A stretch of 64,000 bases of DNA from Paraglaciecola arctica BSs20135 (GTDB taxonomy: Bacteria > Pseudomonadota > Gammaproteobacteria > Enterobacterales > Alteromonadaceae). Positions 1 to 9,660 of the stretch are shown here, one piece after another (position 1 is the stretch's first letter; each line of letters begins with the position of its first letter). Made by a program: the position numbers and the translations under genes. A model generated the notes under the pieces. That model made no database searches. It was not told the DNA's origin and saw only the letters and a list, made by a program, of their open reading frames with translations. The DNA lies in the NCBI RefSeq assembly GCF_000314995.1, contig NZ_BAEO01000062.1:186001-250000 (forward strand), written 5' to 3'.

Positions 1-81
1 TTTAAACATAGTTTTCTCGTAAATAAATTTATCTAAAGTGTGCTCAAATCCTTGGCTTGAGTATTGTCTTAATTAGAACAT

Positions 82-510
82 TTACGAAAAAGCGGGCGGG
101 GCTCTTGTTAGTGCCAGTTGATGGCGTGCTGTGGCATATAGGGCGCTAAAGTAGCCTATTGCTGTATTGGAATTGAGGGGTAACGTGAGCTGAACTTGTG
201 CAGTTAACCAAGGCGGGCCTGGATTGTGATCGGTTAGATAAGCATAAGAACATTTGATTTCTTGTAGGTTAGACGGGGCATTTTCAGGTGCGTCTACATA
301 CTCAACTTTACCTGTAAGCTCAAAGGTTGAAAGTGAAATCCATTTGTAGGTACTGCCGGTACAAATTAAAACACGATCTTCATCTGCAAAGCCTTGTGCA
401 TAAGTCAACATAGATGACGCGGCAAACAGCGCGCCAACGCTATTAAACAATAAAGCCGTCAATACACTTAAAGCAATATATTTGCGCATTATTGTTCCAA
501 GTCTATTCAA
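82..510 (-). CDS. Small exported protein, possibly DUF2946-like
   Basis: This 142-aa protein starts with a basic stretch and a hydrophobic segment (about residues 11-32), which reads as a signal peptide or membrane anchor. The mature part has two cysteines, one in an ICTG motif and one in KCSYAYL. That spacing recalls DUF2946 proteins, which often sit near copper or cytochrome genes. I see no such neighbour here, although the window edge hides what lies downstream. The family call is a resemblance only. The ATG at 489 (MRKYIALSV) is an alternative start that puts the charged residues directly before the hydrophobic core. Confidence 0.5.
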   Translation of the reverse strand: MNRLGTIMRKYIALSVLTALLFNSVGALFAASSMLTYAQGFADEDRVLICTGSTYKWISLSTFELTGKVEYVDAPENAPSNLQEIKCSYAYLTDHNPGPPWLTAQVQLTLPLNSNTAIGYFSALYATARHQLALTRAPPAFS

Positions 511-727
511 TCGTTTTATGCCTGTCGTTTTGTTGCGTTTATTGTAATCAGGTGTCGGCTAAAATCTCAAACCTTTTTATTGTTTTAATAAGTTGCGTTG
601 TCACCACAGGTGGTTTTTTGATTGGTTTTGATAGCGCCGTGATAAATGACACTGTTTATTGATAAAGTAAGACGTAAAGCCTTCTTACATACAGCTAGGT
701 TTCTCAGATTAATCAAATAACCATTAA

Positions 728-3430
728 CTATTGGCTACTTTTAGGTAGATATTTAGCCATTAAATCTTCTAATACCTTTTGTTTAAGAGGTTTGACTATG
801 TAGTCGTCCATGCCTGCTTCTTTGGCTTTAGTATAATCTTGTTTCATGGCATTGGCTGATAAACCACAAATAATCAGCTTGTTGTGACCTTTTATTCTTA
901 GTGTGCGTGTAGCCTCGTAGCCATCCATTACCGGCATTTGAATATCCATCAAAATAAGATCATATTGAGGGGAGTTGATTATCTTGGTGACCGCTTGTTG
1001 ACCATCTTCGGCTATATCAAATGTCAGGCCCATTAATTTAAGCATTTCACCTGCAACAACTTGGTTAATGTTGTTGTCTTCAACTAACAATACATGGCCT
1101 TCATATTGACCAACTTGGTGCTCATTAGTAAAAATTACATTGTTTGATTTGGCTTCTGATTCAGTATTAAACAAGTGTTGCAAAAAAGTGGCTGCTTGTT
1201 GCGGTGTGAAAGGGTGAGATAAACATTCGGCTGGCCACATGGCTGATAATTGATTCGGTAAATTACTTGGTTGGGAATTGGTGACAAAGCCCACTTTTAG
1301 CGATTGCTTGACTAATTTGTCAATGGATCCTTGGTGTGTTCTGAATATCTGCTGATCTTCAATATCGAGTAAAACTGCGTCTTTGCTACTTATATCTTCA
1401 AGTGTTGCAGACAACTGGCTCAGTGGTAGGTGGTGATAGTTTAATCCGGTTTTTTCGATATATTGAGTATGTAGAAATCCTGCACGGCCCGCACTAAAAT
1501 AATATAACTTGCCACTAGGTAATGGCAGTGCAGAAATCAACTGTTGCGTGTTTTCTGCAGTCGCTAACATAATTTCAACTTTAAATGTGCTGCCTTTGTT
1601 TTGCTCAGACTTAACTGAAACATTGCCGCCCATCAGTTCAACAAGTTGGGTCACAATGCTTAGCCCTAATCCACTACCGCCAAAGTTTCTGCTGGTGGAA
1701 CCATCGGCTTGCGTAAATGAATCGAATATTCTACTGACTTGTTCTGGATTCATACCTATGCCCGTGTCAGCCACCTCAAATAATAATATAAGTACGCGAG
1801 TCTCATCATTAAGTTGAAAATCCACATCGATGGAAATCTGCCCGTTTTGAGTAAACTTGATGGCGTTACTACATAAGTTGAGTAGAACCTGACTGATCCT
1901 TAACGGGTCGCCTACTAATTGGGCGGGTAAGTTTGGATTAGCATTAAACCTTACATTTAGATTTTTTTCTTTAGCGCGATTTGAAATATTGGCTAAAACG
2001 TTAGCGAATAATGACTCCACTGAAAATTCGGTACTTTCTATGTCTAATTTACCGGCTTCAATTTTAGAAAAATCCAGAATGTCATTAATTAAGCTCATTA
2101 ATATTTGCCCAGAGTAGGCAGCTTTAGTGAGTTGTTCCCTTTGAGATGAAGTTAATTCTGAACGCAATAATATTTCTAACATACCTAATATACCGTTCAT
2201 AGGAGTGCGAATTTCATGGCTCATATTCGCCAAAAACATACTTTTAGACGCGGTCGCTTGTTCTACCTTCTGATTGGAGGCGACCAATTGGGTATTCAAG
2301 GCTTCTTGTTTGGCATTGAGCAATTGTGACTGTTCAAGCAAGGTGGCCGTTTGTTTGTTTTTTTCATGAAAAACATCCGCTGCTTGCGCTAACAGGCCTA
2401 TTTCATCTTTGCGCTTCAGGCTAGGAATGCTATCAATATTTTCTCCCTTGGTTAATCGTTGGAATACATTAGTGATTGTATTAATAGGTAACATTATTCT
2501 GTAGGTCATAAATAATGCCGTAGCAGCGGCTATAAAGATTCCCACTATGGAAAATAGATTGTTACCAATACGGGTATTATCGAGTGCTTGCTCGACATCG
2601 GCATTGGTGTTGCTAAGTCGTTCGGTGACCAGTCTATTTAATTCTCTAGCTAAAAATAAAAATTCGTTTGCCGAACCCGCCATCACAACGTTGACTAAAA
2701 ACAGGTAACCTCGGGTGATATGAGTGAGTTGTAAAAAGTCTCTTTCTAATTTGTTAAGTCTATCAATGGCGGCTTGAAAGTTTTTGTTCGATTTTAGCTG
2801 TTTGTTAATTTGAAACTTAGCCAACAACAGTTGTTGCTGAAATGATTCAACCAGTTGTTGATCTGGCGTCTGTAAATATTGCAACAAAAAATTTTCAGCT
2901 CGAGCAACATGGTACTTAGCTTTTTCTAGCGGATCTTGAAGCGATTTAGGGGGGGGGTGATTTATTGTGATGTTACTAAATAAGATTTCAAATTCGGTCA
3001 ATAGATCATTATTGTAAAGTAGTTGTCGTCTGGTTCTACCCGCCACTACACTAGCAAAATTCTCATTGTAGTCGCTTAGATGGGTGCGCATCCGTGTAAT
3101 ATAATCTAGGTACAGGTCACTATTTTGCTGTTGTGTGGTGAGCTGTGCTAATCGTGTTAAATTGCTTTGGTTTTCATCCATTAATAAGTTAAATCGAGTA
3201 ATTGCGGATCCGCTAGCAGATTCTTTATAAATGAGTACGTTACGCTGTAAATCTATAACGTCTCGTTCAAGCTCCCGCACAATACTAACTTTGACTACTG
3301 CTTGCTGAGTTAATTCGAGGCTATCAACAAAAGTTAATTGGCTGTTTCTTGACAAAAAAACTTGTGATAACAACAACAGTACTAAGGTTGCTGAAATAAG
3401 TAGTATTTGAGCCTTTATTGTTCTAAACAC
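728..3430 (-). CDS. Hybrid sensor histidine kinase with C-terminal receiver
   Basis: A 900-aa membrane kinase. A first membrane segment (about 8-25) and a second (about 293-313) bracket a helical periplasmic domain of roughly 265 residues. HAMP and coiled-coil linkers follow, then a HisKA domain with phospho-accepting His405 in the motif MSHEIRTPMNG. The HATPase domain shows an N box (LCSNAIKFT), a G1 box (ADTGIGM) and a G2 box (GGSGLGLS). A receiver domain at about 775-895 has phospho-acceptor Asp829 (LMDIQMP) and a KP lysine. It lies 18 bp downstream of a binding-protein gene on the same strand, so the two probably form one transcript. By analogy with TorS and its binding protein, the partner may present a ligand to the periplasmic domain. 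No Hpt domain or separate output regulator is adjacent. Confidence 0.92.
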   Translation of the reverse strand: MFRTIKAQILLISATLVLLLLSQVFLSRNSQLTFVDSLELTQQAVVKVSIVRELERDVIDLQRNVLIYKESASGSAITRFNLLMDENQSNLTRLAQLTTQQQNSDLYLDYITRMRTHLSDYNENFASVVAGRTRRQLLYNNDLLTEFEILFSNITINHPPPKSLQDPLEKAKYHVARAENFLLQYLQTPDQQLVESFQQQLLLAKFQINKQLKSNKNFQAAIDRLNKLERDFLQLTHITRGYLFLVNVVMAGSANEFLFLARELNRLVTERLSNTNADVEQALDNTRIGNNLFSIVGIFIAAATALFMTYRIMLPINTITNVFQRLTKGENIDSIPSLKRKDEIGLLAQAADVFHEKNKQTATLLEQSQLLNAKQEALNTQLVASNQKVEQATASKSMFLANMSHEIRTPMNGILGMLEILLRSELTSSQREQLTKAAYSGQILMSLINDILDFSKIEAGKLDIESTEFSVESLFANVLANISNRAKEKNLNVRFNANPNLPAQLVGDPLRISQVLLNLCSNAIKFTQNGQISIDVDFQLNDETRVLILLFEVADTGIGMNPEQVSRIFDSFTQADGSTSRNFGGSGLGLSIVTQLVELMGGNVSVKSEQNKGSTFKVEIMLATAENTQQLISALPLPSGKLYYFSAGRAGFLHTQYIEKTGLNYHHLPLSQLSATLEDISSKDAVLLDIEDQQIFRTHQGSIDKLVKQSLKVGFVTNSQPSNLPNQLSAMWPAECLSHPFTPQQAATFLQHLFNTESEAKSNNVIFTNEHQVGQYEGHVLLVEDNNINQVVAGEMLKLMGLTFDIAEDGQQAVTKIINSPQYDLILMDIQMPVMDGYEATRTLRIKGHNKLIICGLSANAMKQDYTKAKEAGMDDYIVKPLKQKVLEDLMAKYLPKSSQ

Positions 3431-3448
3431 ATTATCCCCTAATTATTA

Positions 3449-4744
3449 CTAAGAACTAATAAACTCATACCACTTCTGTAGGCTGTAATCGTAGGTTGGC
3501 ATAGCTGTATTCCAAACCGCAACATTACTAAAACGTTTGGTATAACTGCCTCCGCTGCGAATATCACCTTGTTGCACCGAAATTTTATTGTCTGTTCCTT
3601 GGAGTGCTTGTGCCGCTTTTTTCCCCTCATACCAATAATCCCATTCGGCCGAACTTAAAAATGAATTAGAGCGTTGAGGGTTGGAAATATAATAGCCTTG
3701 CTTGGCTATAAATGCACCGGGCCAGCCAGATAGCCACCAATTCATATAATCATAGGCCGCGTCTTTACTTTTTCCTTGGGACGCTGATGACAGGCACATA
3801 ACGCCATGCCAGCCTCGGTAACCCTCTTTAGGCGCGGCAAATGTTACGGGAATACTTTGTCCATTTAATGCTGATACTGCGGGTGAAAACATGCTCTCTA
3901 TCACCACGCGACCCTCACGCATAAAGTCAATTGACTCAGGTACCGAATTCCAGAAACCACTGAAGTGGTTCTGACGTTTGAAGTCGATAAGTACATTAAA
4001 TAAGCGGTCTAAATCTGTTTGGGTTAGGTTTCCAATGTCATTAAATTTGACCAAGCCTTTAGCTTGAGTGGCTAGAACTAAGTCAAACAAACCAATGCTA
4101 GGCGCATTGACAATACCGACTTTGCCGGAATATTTTGGATCGAGTAACCAACCCCAGCTTTCGGTTTTATAGGCTTCACCTTGCTTAACTACATTGGTGT
4201 TATAACCAAAGGAATCAACATTGTGCACATAAGGTAAAAAACTGAGTTGCTCGGTATGTTCGCTGCCTAATTTGCCATCGGGCTGAATGTGTAAGATTTT
4301 ATAAGGGGCATCTCCGGCACCAAATTTGGCCTCAGGACTCACTTTTCCAGTTTTACATAATGGATTTATTTCATCCCAATATTGCAGCCTTTTTTTGTCA
4401 ATAGCTTGTATCGAGCCGCTAGCCCACAAGGGTCTTATACTATTCGACCATTGTTCATAAAGGTCAAATGATTGCGGATCCATTGAGGCTTTTTGTAATA
4501 CAGCAGCACTACCACGAGGCTCGAATATCAAATCGATGTCCAAGTCTTCCATGGCTTTTTGGCGAAGTTTTTCTTGTAGGGTAACGTGTGTGCCCAGCAC
4601 TCTAAGTTGGGTGCGTTGTTTGGCAAATACATAGGGAGCTTGGGTAATGGCAGTCGCACCCACTAATGTTTGGCTGATAGATTTTAATGCTTGCCTGCGA
4701 CTAACATTCGTTGAAGATTTAATTGGAAAGTTATTAGGATCCAT
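3449..4744 (-). CDS. Orphan extracellular solute-binding protein (PotD-like), Tat signal
   Basis: A 431-aa periplasmic binding protein. The N-terminus has SRRQALK followed by a moderately hydrophobic stretch ending in APYVFA, which resembles a twin-arginine signal. The body looks like the spermidine/putrescine-type family, for example SFGYNTNVV in the hinge region and GWLLDPKYSGKVGI near the cleft. No permease or ATPase gene is adjacent, and the only downstream gene, 18 bp away, is a hybrid histidine kinase. I infer a role as a ligand receptor for that kinase rather than as part of a transporter. The ligand is unknown. Confidence 0.85.
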   Translation of the reverse strand: MDPNNFPIKSSTNVSRRQALKSISQTLVGATAITQAPYVFAKQRTQLRVLGTHVTLQEKLRQKAMEDLDIDLIFEPRGSAAVLQKASMDPQSFDLYEQWSNSIRPLWASGSIQAIDKKRLQYWDEINPLCKTGKVSPEAKFGAGDAPYKILHIQPDGKLGSEHTEQLSFLPYVHNVDSFGYNTNVVKQGEAYKTESWGWLLDPKYSGKVGIVNAPSIGLFDLVLATQAKGLVKFNDIGNLTQTDLDRLFNVLIDFKRQNHFSGFWNSVPESIDFMREGRVVIESMFSPAVSALNGQSIPVTFAAPKEGYRGWHGVMCLSSASQGKSKDAAYDYMNWWLSGWPGAFIAKQGYYISNPQRSNSFLSSAEWDYWYEGKKAAQALQGTDNKISVQQGDIRSGGSYTKRFSNVAVWNTAMPTYDYSLQKWYEFISS

Positions 4745-4895
4745 ATATTTATAGTTCGCTTAGGAAACTGTACTGTAGACCACCTTAATCTATCAGTAAT
4801 TTAACCGCAATAAATCAAAAGTCTATCTTGCTATTTTTTCACTTTTATAGACCATTAAAGAGGCGTTGGGTTTTATAAATTGTCAAAAGTGCGCA

Positions 4896-5363
4896 TTAAT
4901 CAGCATAAAATTTATGCTGAAATTTTAAGGTTTTTTGCTCAATACCATCGTTAATATTGATGGAAATACGATACTGCTCTAGGTCGCTAAAAGGCAAAAC
5001 AGCTAAATAGTAGATTGCCTTGCCTTCTGTCACCTGCTTAAAGGTCAACTTTTTAATCACCCCTAGTAAGTTTTTAGCTTCACCAGTTAGCACCACAGAC
5101 TGCGCTGCCTTATCTTGCCTGTCGAGTACTGAAATATTAATTAAGCCATTAAACTTACTACGCACTATGCCATATTGTTTGGCCACTTGAGGTGTTAAAA
5201 ATGTACTATTTAAAGCAATGTAATGGACCTCCCAACTGCCAAGCTCTTGCTTTTGTTCTGCGCTAACGGGAGAGCTTAATAGTAGCCCTAGCCCTAGCGC
5301 TAACGAGATTATTAAAAAAAAGTACTTAGTTACAATCAACTTAGAATATGCCAAACAAATCAC
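4896..5363 (-). CDS. DUF4426 family exported protein
   Basis: A 155-aa protein with an N-terminal hydrophobic segment ending near SPVSAEQ, consistent with a signal peptide. The mature part resembles the DUF4426 family of gammaproteobacteria (GSWEVHYIALNSTFLTP near the start, a beta-rich body, C-terminal KFQHKFYAD). Its usual place is just downstream of yggT, as here. The annotated ATG lies 23 bp inside the end of yggT. A TTG at codon 9, just before the yggT stop, would shorten the charged leader. The function of the family is unknown. Confidence 0.7.
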   Translation of the reverse strand: MICLAYSKLIVTKYFFLIISLALGLGLLLSSPVSAEQKQELGSWEVHYIALNSTFLTPQVAKQYGIVRSKFNGLINISVLDRQDKAAQSVVLTGEAKNLLGVIKKLTFKQVTEGKAIYYLAVLPFSDLEQYRISININDGIEQKTLKFQHKFYAD

Positions 5364-5883
5364 CTAGTAGTTTTTGTATAAACAACAACAGCACTATCAC
5401 CACCATTACGGACAAATCTAGTCCGCCCATATCAGGCATTCTTTTACGAATAGGTGCTAGCATGGGTTCAGTGAGTTGGCCTAAGACCATTTCCATGGGG
5501 TTTCTACCTTGGCTTACCCAACTCATAATGGCGCGCAGAATAAGTACATACATGACTAACGTCAGCGATTCTTTGAGCACAATAACCAATGACACCACGA
5601 CTAAAGACAGAATGTTAAGACCTACACCTCCCAACACCAGATTAAGAGCCACAATTTTTAAACCTGCAACCAATATTGCGAGCACTAAAGTCGCAGTATC
5701 TAAGCGACCAATAGAAGGAATTATTCTACGCAATGGCGCCACAACAGGTTGGGTAGCTTTAACCACAAATTGGCTAAAGGGATTGTAAAAATCCGCTCTA
5801 GCAAATTGTAACCACAGGCGTAATAACACCACCATTAAATAAAGGTTAAAAACAAAATCAATTAAAAACTGAACTGAACTCAT
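5341..5883 (-). CDS. yggT: YggT family integral membrane protein
   Basis: This 180-aa protein has two tandem YGGT repeats. Each consists of a hydrophobic helix, an RRIIPSIG- or RKRMPDMG-type amphipathic motif, and a second helix (LRRIIPSIGRLDTATLV, then IRKRMPDMGGLDLSVMV). It is an inner-membrane protein, with homologues linked to osmotic or K+ tolerance and to cell-division functions. The order yggS-proC-yggT on one strand is the conserved gammaproteobacterial arrangement. The 3' end overlaps the DUF4426 gene. Confidence 0.9.
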   Translation of the reverse strand: MSSVQFLIDFVFNLYLMVVLLRLWLQFARADFYNPFSQFVVKATQPVVAPLRRIIPSIGRLDTATLVLAILVAGLKIVALNLVLGGVGLNILSLVVVSLVIVLKESLTLVMYVLILRAIMSWVSQGRNPMEMVLGQLTEPMLAPIRKRMPDMGGLDLSVMVVIVLLLFIQKLLGDLFGIF

Positions 5884-5931
5884 ATTCTGGGTTTTCCTCG
5901 GTATCTATCTAAGATGTCTAAAATAAGAAAT

Positions 5932-6753
5932 CTAAAATTGCTGTGCCATTTCTTCTGCACGTTTCACCGCCGCCTGCATGGCATTGGCTATTACTTGTTC
6001 TAACCCTTGCTGCTGCAAAGATTCTATAGCTTGGGCAGTTGTGCCACCTTTAGAGGTAACTTGGGTGCGCAACTCGCTTAATTCAAGGTGAGGATTGTGA
6101 CAAACCATTTCTGCCGCACCTAACATGGCTTGCTGAACCATTAACCGAGCCGTTGCATGATCAAATCCTTGTTGCTCAGCCTCTTTTTGCATTGCTTCTA
6201 AAAATAAATAAAAGTAAGCAGGACTGCTGCCGGCTGCGGCAGTGACACCGTCTATCATAGACTCTTTTTCGACCCAAGCAATTTCACCTACTTGACTCAT
6301 TAAGTCTGCCGCATATTGTCTATCATTTTTGTCGATATTGATATCTGCAAAAAGGCCCGTCATACCCTTGCCTAAAGCACTAGGTGTATTGGGCATAGTC
6401 CGAATAATAGAATAGGTTCCGCCAAGCATTTTCTGAAGCCTTGGGGTAGTAATACCAGCTGCAATAGACACAAAAAGTTTGTCGTTTAAGTTCTGAACCT
6501 GTGCAAGATCCTGACATACTTTTTCCATAAATTGCGGTTTTACCGCAAGCACTATGACATCCGCTGCATCCACCGCTTCCTTATTATCTTGGGTGACGTT
6601 AATGGCAAAATCTGCCTGAAGAGCGGTTAGTTTGCCAATAGATGGGTTACTTGCCGTTATTAAATGTGCAGGGTAAGCATTATTAACTAAGCCACTGACA
6701 ATACTTCTTGTCATATTACCCGCACCAATAAAGGCTATTTTTCTGTGTTGCAT
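5932..6753 (-). CDS. proC: Pyrroline-5-carboxylate reductase
   Basis: A 273-aa cytosolic enzyme for the last step of proline synthesis: NAD(P)H-dependent reduction of pyrroline-5-carboxylate. The Rossmann motif is IAFIGAGNM at residues 6-14. The family signature MPNTPSALGKGMTG and the C-terminal GGTTAQAIESL motif are present, and the length matches the E. coli enzyme. It lies 20 bp after yggS and 48 bp before yggT on the same strand, so the three are probably co-transcribed. Confidence 0.96.
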   Translation of the reverse strand: MQHRKIAFIGAGNMTRSIVSGLVNNAYPAHLITASNPSIGKLTALQADFAINVTQDNKEAVDAADVIVLAVKPQFMEKVCQDLAQVQNLNDKLFVSIAAGITTPRLQKMLGGTYSIIRTMPNTPSALGKGMTGLFADINIDKNDRQYAADLMSQVGEIAWVEKESMIDGVTAAAGSSPAYFYLFLEAMQKEAEQQGFDHATARLMVQQAMLGAAEMVCHNPHLELSELRTQVTSKGGTTAQAIESLQQQGLEQVIANAMQAAVKRAEEMAQQF

Positions 6754-6773
6754 GATTGTCCTTTTGTTAATTA

Positions 6774-7457
6774 CTAATTGCGTTCGCCAAAAATGGCTGT
6801 GCCTACTCTAACCATAGTACTACCGTTATTAATAGCGTTTTGCATATCTCCCGACATGCCCATGGATAACGTATCCACTGCTGGGTAGTGCTTTTTTAGG
6901 TCTTTAAATAGTGCCGTCATACGTGCAAAGCTGGCGCTTTGTTGTTCCTGATGTTGATTGGCCTTAGGAATAGTCATTAGTCCACGTAAGGTTAAATTAG
7001 GCAGTTCTGAAATGGCTTTAGCAAAGTCACTGAGATCCTCTGCACTTATGCCTGCTTTGTTAGCGTCGTTATCTATATTCACTTGGATACACACATTTAA
7101 TTTTTTGTCTGGGCTGCTTTGATCATTCAGCCGTTGCGCTATTTTGAGTCTATCAATTGTTTGCACCCAATCAAAATGTTCGGCCACTAAACGGGTCTTA
7201 TTTGATTGTATTGGACCGATGAAGTGCCACACAATATCATCAAGTGTATGTAACCCTTGTATTTTTTCTACGCCTTCTTGCACGTAGTTTTCACCAAACA
7301 AACGTTGTCCCGCTTCATACGCTTGCACGATATCAGATACGGGTTTGGTTTTACTCACTGCTAGCAATTTTACCGAATTTGATGGACGATGGGCGTCTAA
7401 GGTAGATTGCTCGACAGTAATTTGTATGCTTTTGAGTCGTTCTGCTATGGTTTCCAT
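6774..7457 (-). CDS. yggS: YggS family pyridoxal-phosphate homeostasis protein
   Basis: A 227-aa alanine-racemase-fold PLP-binding protein. The PLP lysine lies in LLAVSKTKP, and the signatures FGENYVQEG, WHFIGPIQSNKT and LSMGMSGDM are typical. Family members buffer free PLP and influence amino-acid pools. The start codon is only 29 bp from the start of divergent pilT, so its promoter must lie in that short gap or inside pilT. proC follows closely. Confidence 0.95.
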   Translation of the reverse strand: METIAERLKSIQITVEQSTLDAHRPSNSVKLLAVSKTKPVSDIVQAYEAGQRLFGENYVQEGVEKIQGLHTLDDIVWHFIGPIQSNKTRLVAEHFDWVQTIDRLKIAQRLNDQSSPDKKLNVCIQVNIDNDANKAGISAEDLSDFAKAISELPNLTLRGLMTIPKANQHQEQQSASFARMTALFKDLKKHYPAVDTLSMGMSGDMQNAINNGSTMVRVGTAIFGERN

Positions 7458-7474
7458 ATTGCAACATGATATAC

Positions 7475-7480
7475 GGAGAA
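7475..7480 (+). promoter_or_regulatory. Shine-Dalgarno that sets the pilT start
   Basis: GGAGAA lies 6 bases before the TTG at 7487. The longer reading frame opens at an ATG at 7466, which has no ribosome site and adds seven residues not expected for PilT. With the TTG the protein begins MDITELL, the standard PilT N-terminus. Confidence 0.7.
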
Positions 7481-7486
7481 TATTGC

Positions 7487-8530
7487 TTGGATATTACCGA
7501 ACTTTTGGCCTTTAGTGTTAAAAATAAAGCTTCTGATTTACACCTATCTGCTGGTTTGCCGCCAATCATACGTGTTGACGGTGAAATGCGAAAATTAAAT
7601 ATACCTGCCCTTGATCATAAAGAAGTGCACGCTTTGATTTTTGAAATCATGAATGATAAACAACGCAAGGAATATGAAGAAAACCTCGAAACCGATTTTT
7701 CCTTTGAAGTAAAAGACTTGTCACGCTTTAGGGTGAATGCTTTTGTGCAAAATCGTGGTGCTGCTGCGGTATTAAGAACCATCCCTAGTGAAATTTTAAG
7801 TCTCGATGATTTAGGTGCCCCGCAAATATTCAAAGAAATAATCAATCAACCCACAGGTATTATACTTGTGACTGGTGCTACAGGTTCGGGTAAAAGTACC
7901 ACTTTGGCAGCCATGGTTGATCATCTTAATTCAACTAAACGCGAGCATATTTTAACCATTGAAGATCCCATCGAATTTGTCCATGAAAACAAACTTTGTT
8001 TGCTCAATCAGCGTGAAGTTCATAGAGACACCCATAGCTTCAACAATGCACTACGCTCAGCGTTACGTGAAGATCCCGATATCATTTTGGTAGGTGAATT
8101 ACGAGATCTAGAAACTATCCGCTTAGCCATCTCAGCCGCTGAAACGGGGCATTTAGTGTTCGGAACCTTACACACTAACTCGGCACCTAAAACCATTGAT
8201 AGATTAATTGATGTGTTTCCAGCAGCCGAAAAATCGATGATACGCTCTATGTTGTCAGAGTCGTTGCGTGCGGTTATTTCGCAAACCTTGTTGAAAAAAG
8301 TCGGCGGTGGCAGGGTAGCCGCACATGAAATTATGTTGGGTATTCCGGCTATTAGAAACCTAATTCGTGAAGATAAAGTGCCACAAATGTATTCGGTTAT
8401 TCAAACCGGTCAATCCCATGGAATGCAGACTATGGATCAGTGTTTGCAGAGGTTAGTTGCCCAAGGTCTTATTACATCTCAAGATGCAGCGGCAAAATCT
8501 ATCGATAAAAAACCAACCTCTAGTTTTTAG
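7487..8530 (+). CDS. pilT: Type IV pilus retraction ATPase PilT
   Basis: This 347-aa hexameric ATPase depolymerises type IV pili and powers twitching motility at the cytoplasmic face. It has an N-terminal PAS-like region (MDITELLAFSVKNKASDLH), a Walker A motif GATGSGKST, an Asp box (EDPIEFVHE), a Walker B motif (DIILVGELRD), a His box (GHLVFGTLHTNSA) and the AIRNLIRE retraction motif near the C-terminus. The TTG start at 7487 was chosen from its ribosome site and the family N-terminus. pilU follows after 9 bp, so the two are an operon, divergent from yggS. Confidence 0.96.
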   Translation: MDITELLAFSVKNKASDLHLSAGLPPIIRVDGEMRKLNIPALDHKEVHALIFEIMNDKQRKEYEENLETDFSFEVKDLSRFRVNAFVQNRGAAAVLRTIPSEILSLDDLGAPQIFKEIINQPTGIILVTGATGSGKSTTLAAMVDHLNSTKREHILTIEDPIEFVHENKLCLLNQREVHRDTHSFNNALRSALREDPDIILVGELRDLETIRLAISAAETGHLVFGTLHTNSAPKTIDRLIDVFPAAEKSMIRSMLSESLRAVISQTLLKKVGGGRVAAHEIMLGIPAIRNLIREDKVPQMYSVIQTGQSHGMQTMDQCLQRLVAQGLITSQDAAAKSIDKKPTSSF

Positions 8531-8539
8531 GAATTTATT

Positions 8540-9652
8540 ATGGAACTCACTCCTTACTTAGAAGAAATGGAAGGCCTAGGCGCATCAGATATATTTGTCA
8601 CAGTGGGTTTTCCAGTTAGTGCAAAAGTAAATGGTCAGATGACACCTATAGGTAGCAGTCATCTCACCGAAGAAGATGCTCTAGCATTAGTACATGACGC
8701 TATGAGCGACAAACAAAAGGAAGAGTTTGAGCAAACTAAGGAATGCAACTTTGCTATCGCTCGTGATGGCATAGGCCGTTTTCGTTGCAGTGCTTTTTGG
8801 CAGCGAGATATGGCCGGTATGGTAGTGAGGCGTATTGTGACGCAAATTCCTCAAGTTGCAGAACTAGGTCTACCAGAAATCTTAAAAGACGTGATCATGT
8901 CCAAGCGTGGACTGTTGTTATTTGTGGGTGCCACAGGTACAGGTAAATCAACTTCTTTAGCTGCATTGATAGGACATCGAAATCAACATTCAAAAGGGCA
9001 TATTCTGACTATCGAAGATCCCATAGAGTTTGTGCATGAGCATGGTAATTGTGTGGTTACCCAACGAGAAGTGGGTATAGACACTAAGTCATTTGACGAC
9101 GCCTTAAAAAGTTCATTACGCCAAGCGCCTGATGTGATTTTAATAGGAGAAATCCGCTCCATGGAAACCATGGAATACGCCATGTCTTTTGCTGATACTG
9201 GGCATTTATGTGTGGCTACCTTGCACGCCAATAATGCCAACCAAGCCATTGAACGTATTATGCATTTGGCACCTTCAGATCAACATGAAAAGTTACGTTT
9301 TGATTTAAGTTTGAATATGCGTGCCATTGTCGCTCAGCAATTAGTACCCACGCCAGACGGTACAGGTCGAGTGGCCGCTATTGAAATATTGCTTAACTCA
9401 CCTCTGGTCACCGACCTTATTCAGCGTAACGAAATTGGTGGCTTGAAAGAAGCCATGAAAAAAGGCAAAGAAATGGGCATGCAGAGTTTTGATATGGCCC
9501 TATATGACTTGTACAAAGCTGGCAAGATCACCTTAGAACATGCTATCCATCATGCCGACTCACCGAATGATTTACGCTTGATGATTAAATTGGACTCGGA
9601 TGAAGGCAATCAACTTGGATCGCTGTCTAATGTTTCAATTGATATGGATTAA
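8540..9652 (+). CDS. pilU: PilT/PilU family type IV pilus ATPase PilU
   Basis: A 370-aa paralogue of PilT that works as an accessory retraction motor. It shows Walker A GATGTGKST, the Asp box EDPIEFVHEHG, Walker B (VILIGEIRSMETM) and the His box GHLCVATLHANNANQ. The C-terminus extends beyond PilT and is acidic (KLDSDEGNQLG), as in other PilU proteins. It lies directly downstream of pilT, with the start at ATG 8540 shortly after a weak ribosome site. Confidence 0.95.
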   Translation: MELTPYLEEMEGLGASDIFVTVGFPVSAKVNGQMTPIGSSHLTEEDALALVHDAMSDKQKEEFEQTKECNFAIARDGIGRFRCSAFWQRDMAGMVVRRIVTQIPQVAELGLPEILKDVIMSKRGLLLFVGATGTGKSTSLAALIGHRNQHSKGHILTIEDPIEFVHEHGNCVVTQREVGIDTKSFDDALKSSLRQAPDVILIGEIRSMETMEYAMSFADTGHLCVATLHANNANQAIERIMHLAPSDQHEKLRFDLSLNMRAIVAQQLVPTPDGTGRVAAIEILLNSPLVTDLIQRNEIGGLKEAMKKGKEMGMQSFDMALYDLYKAGKITLEHAIHHADSPNDLRLMIKLDSDEGNQLGSLSNVSIDMD

Positions 9653-9660
9653 GGGCAGTC

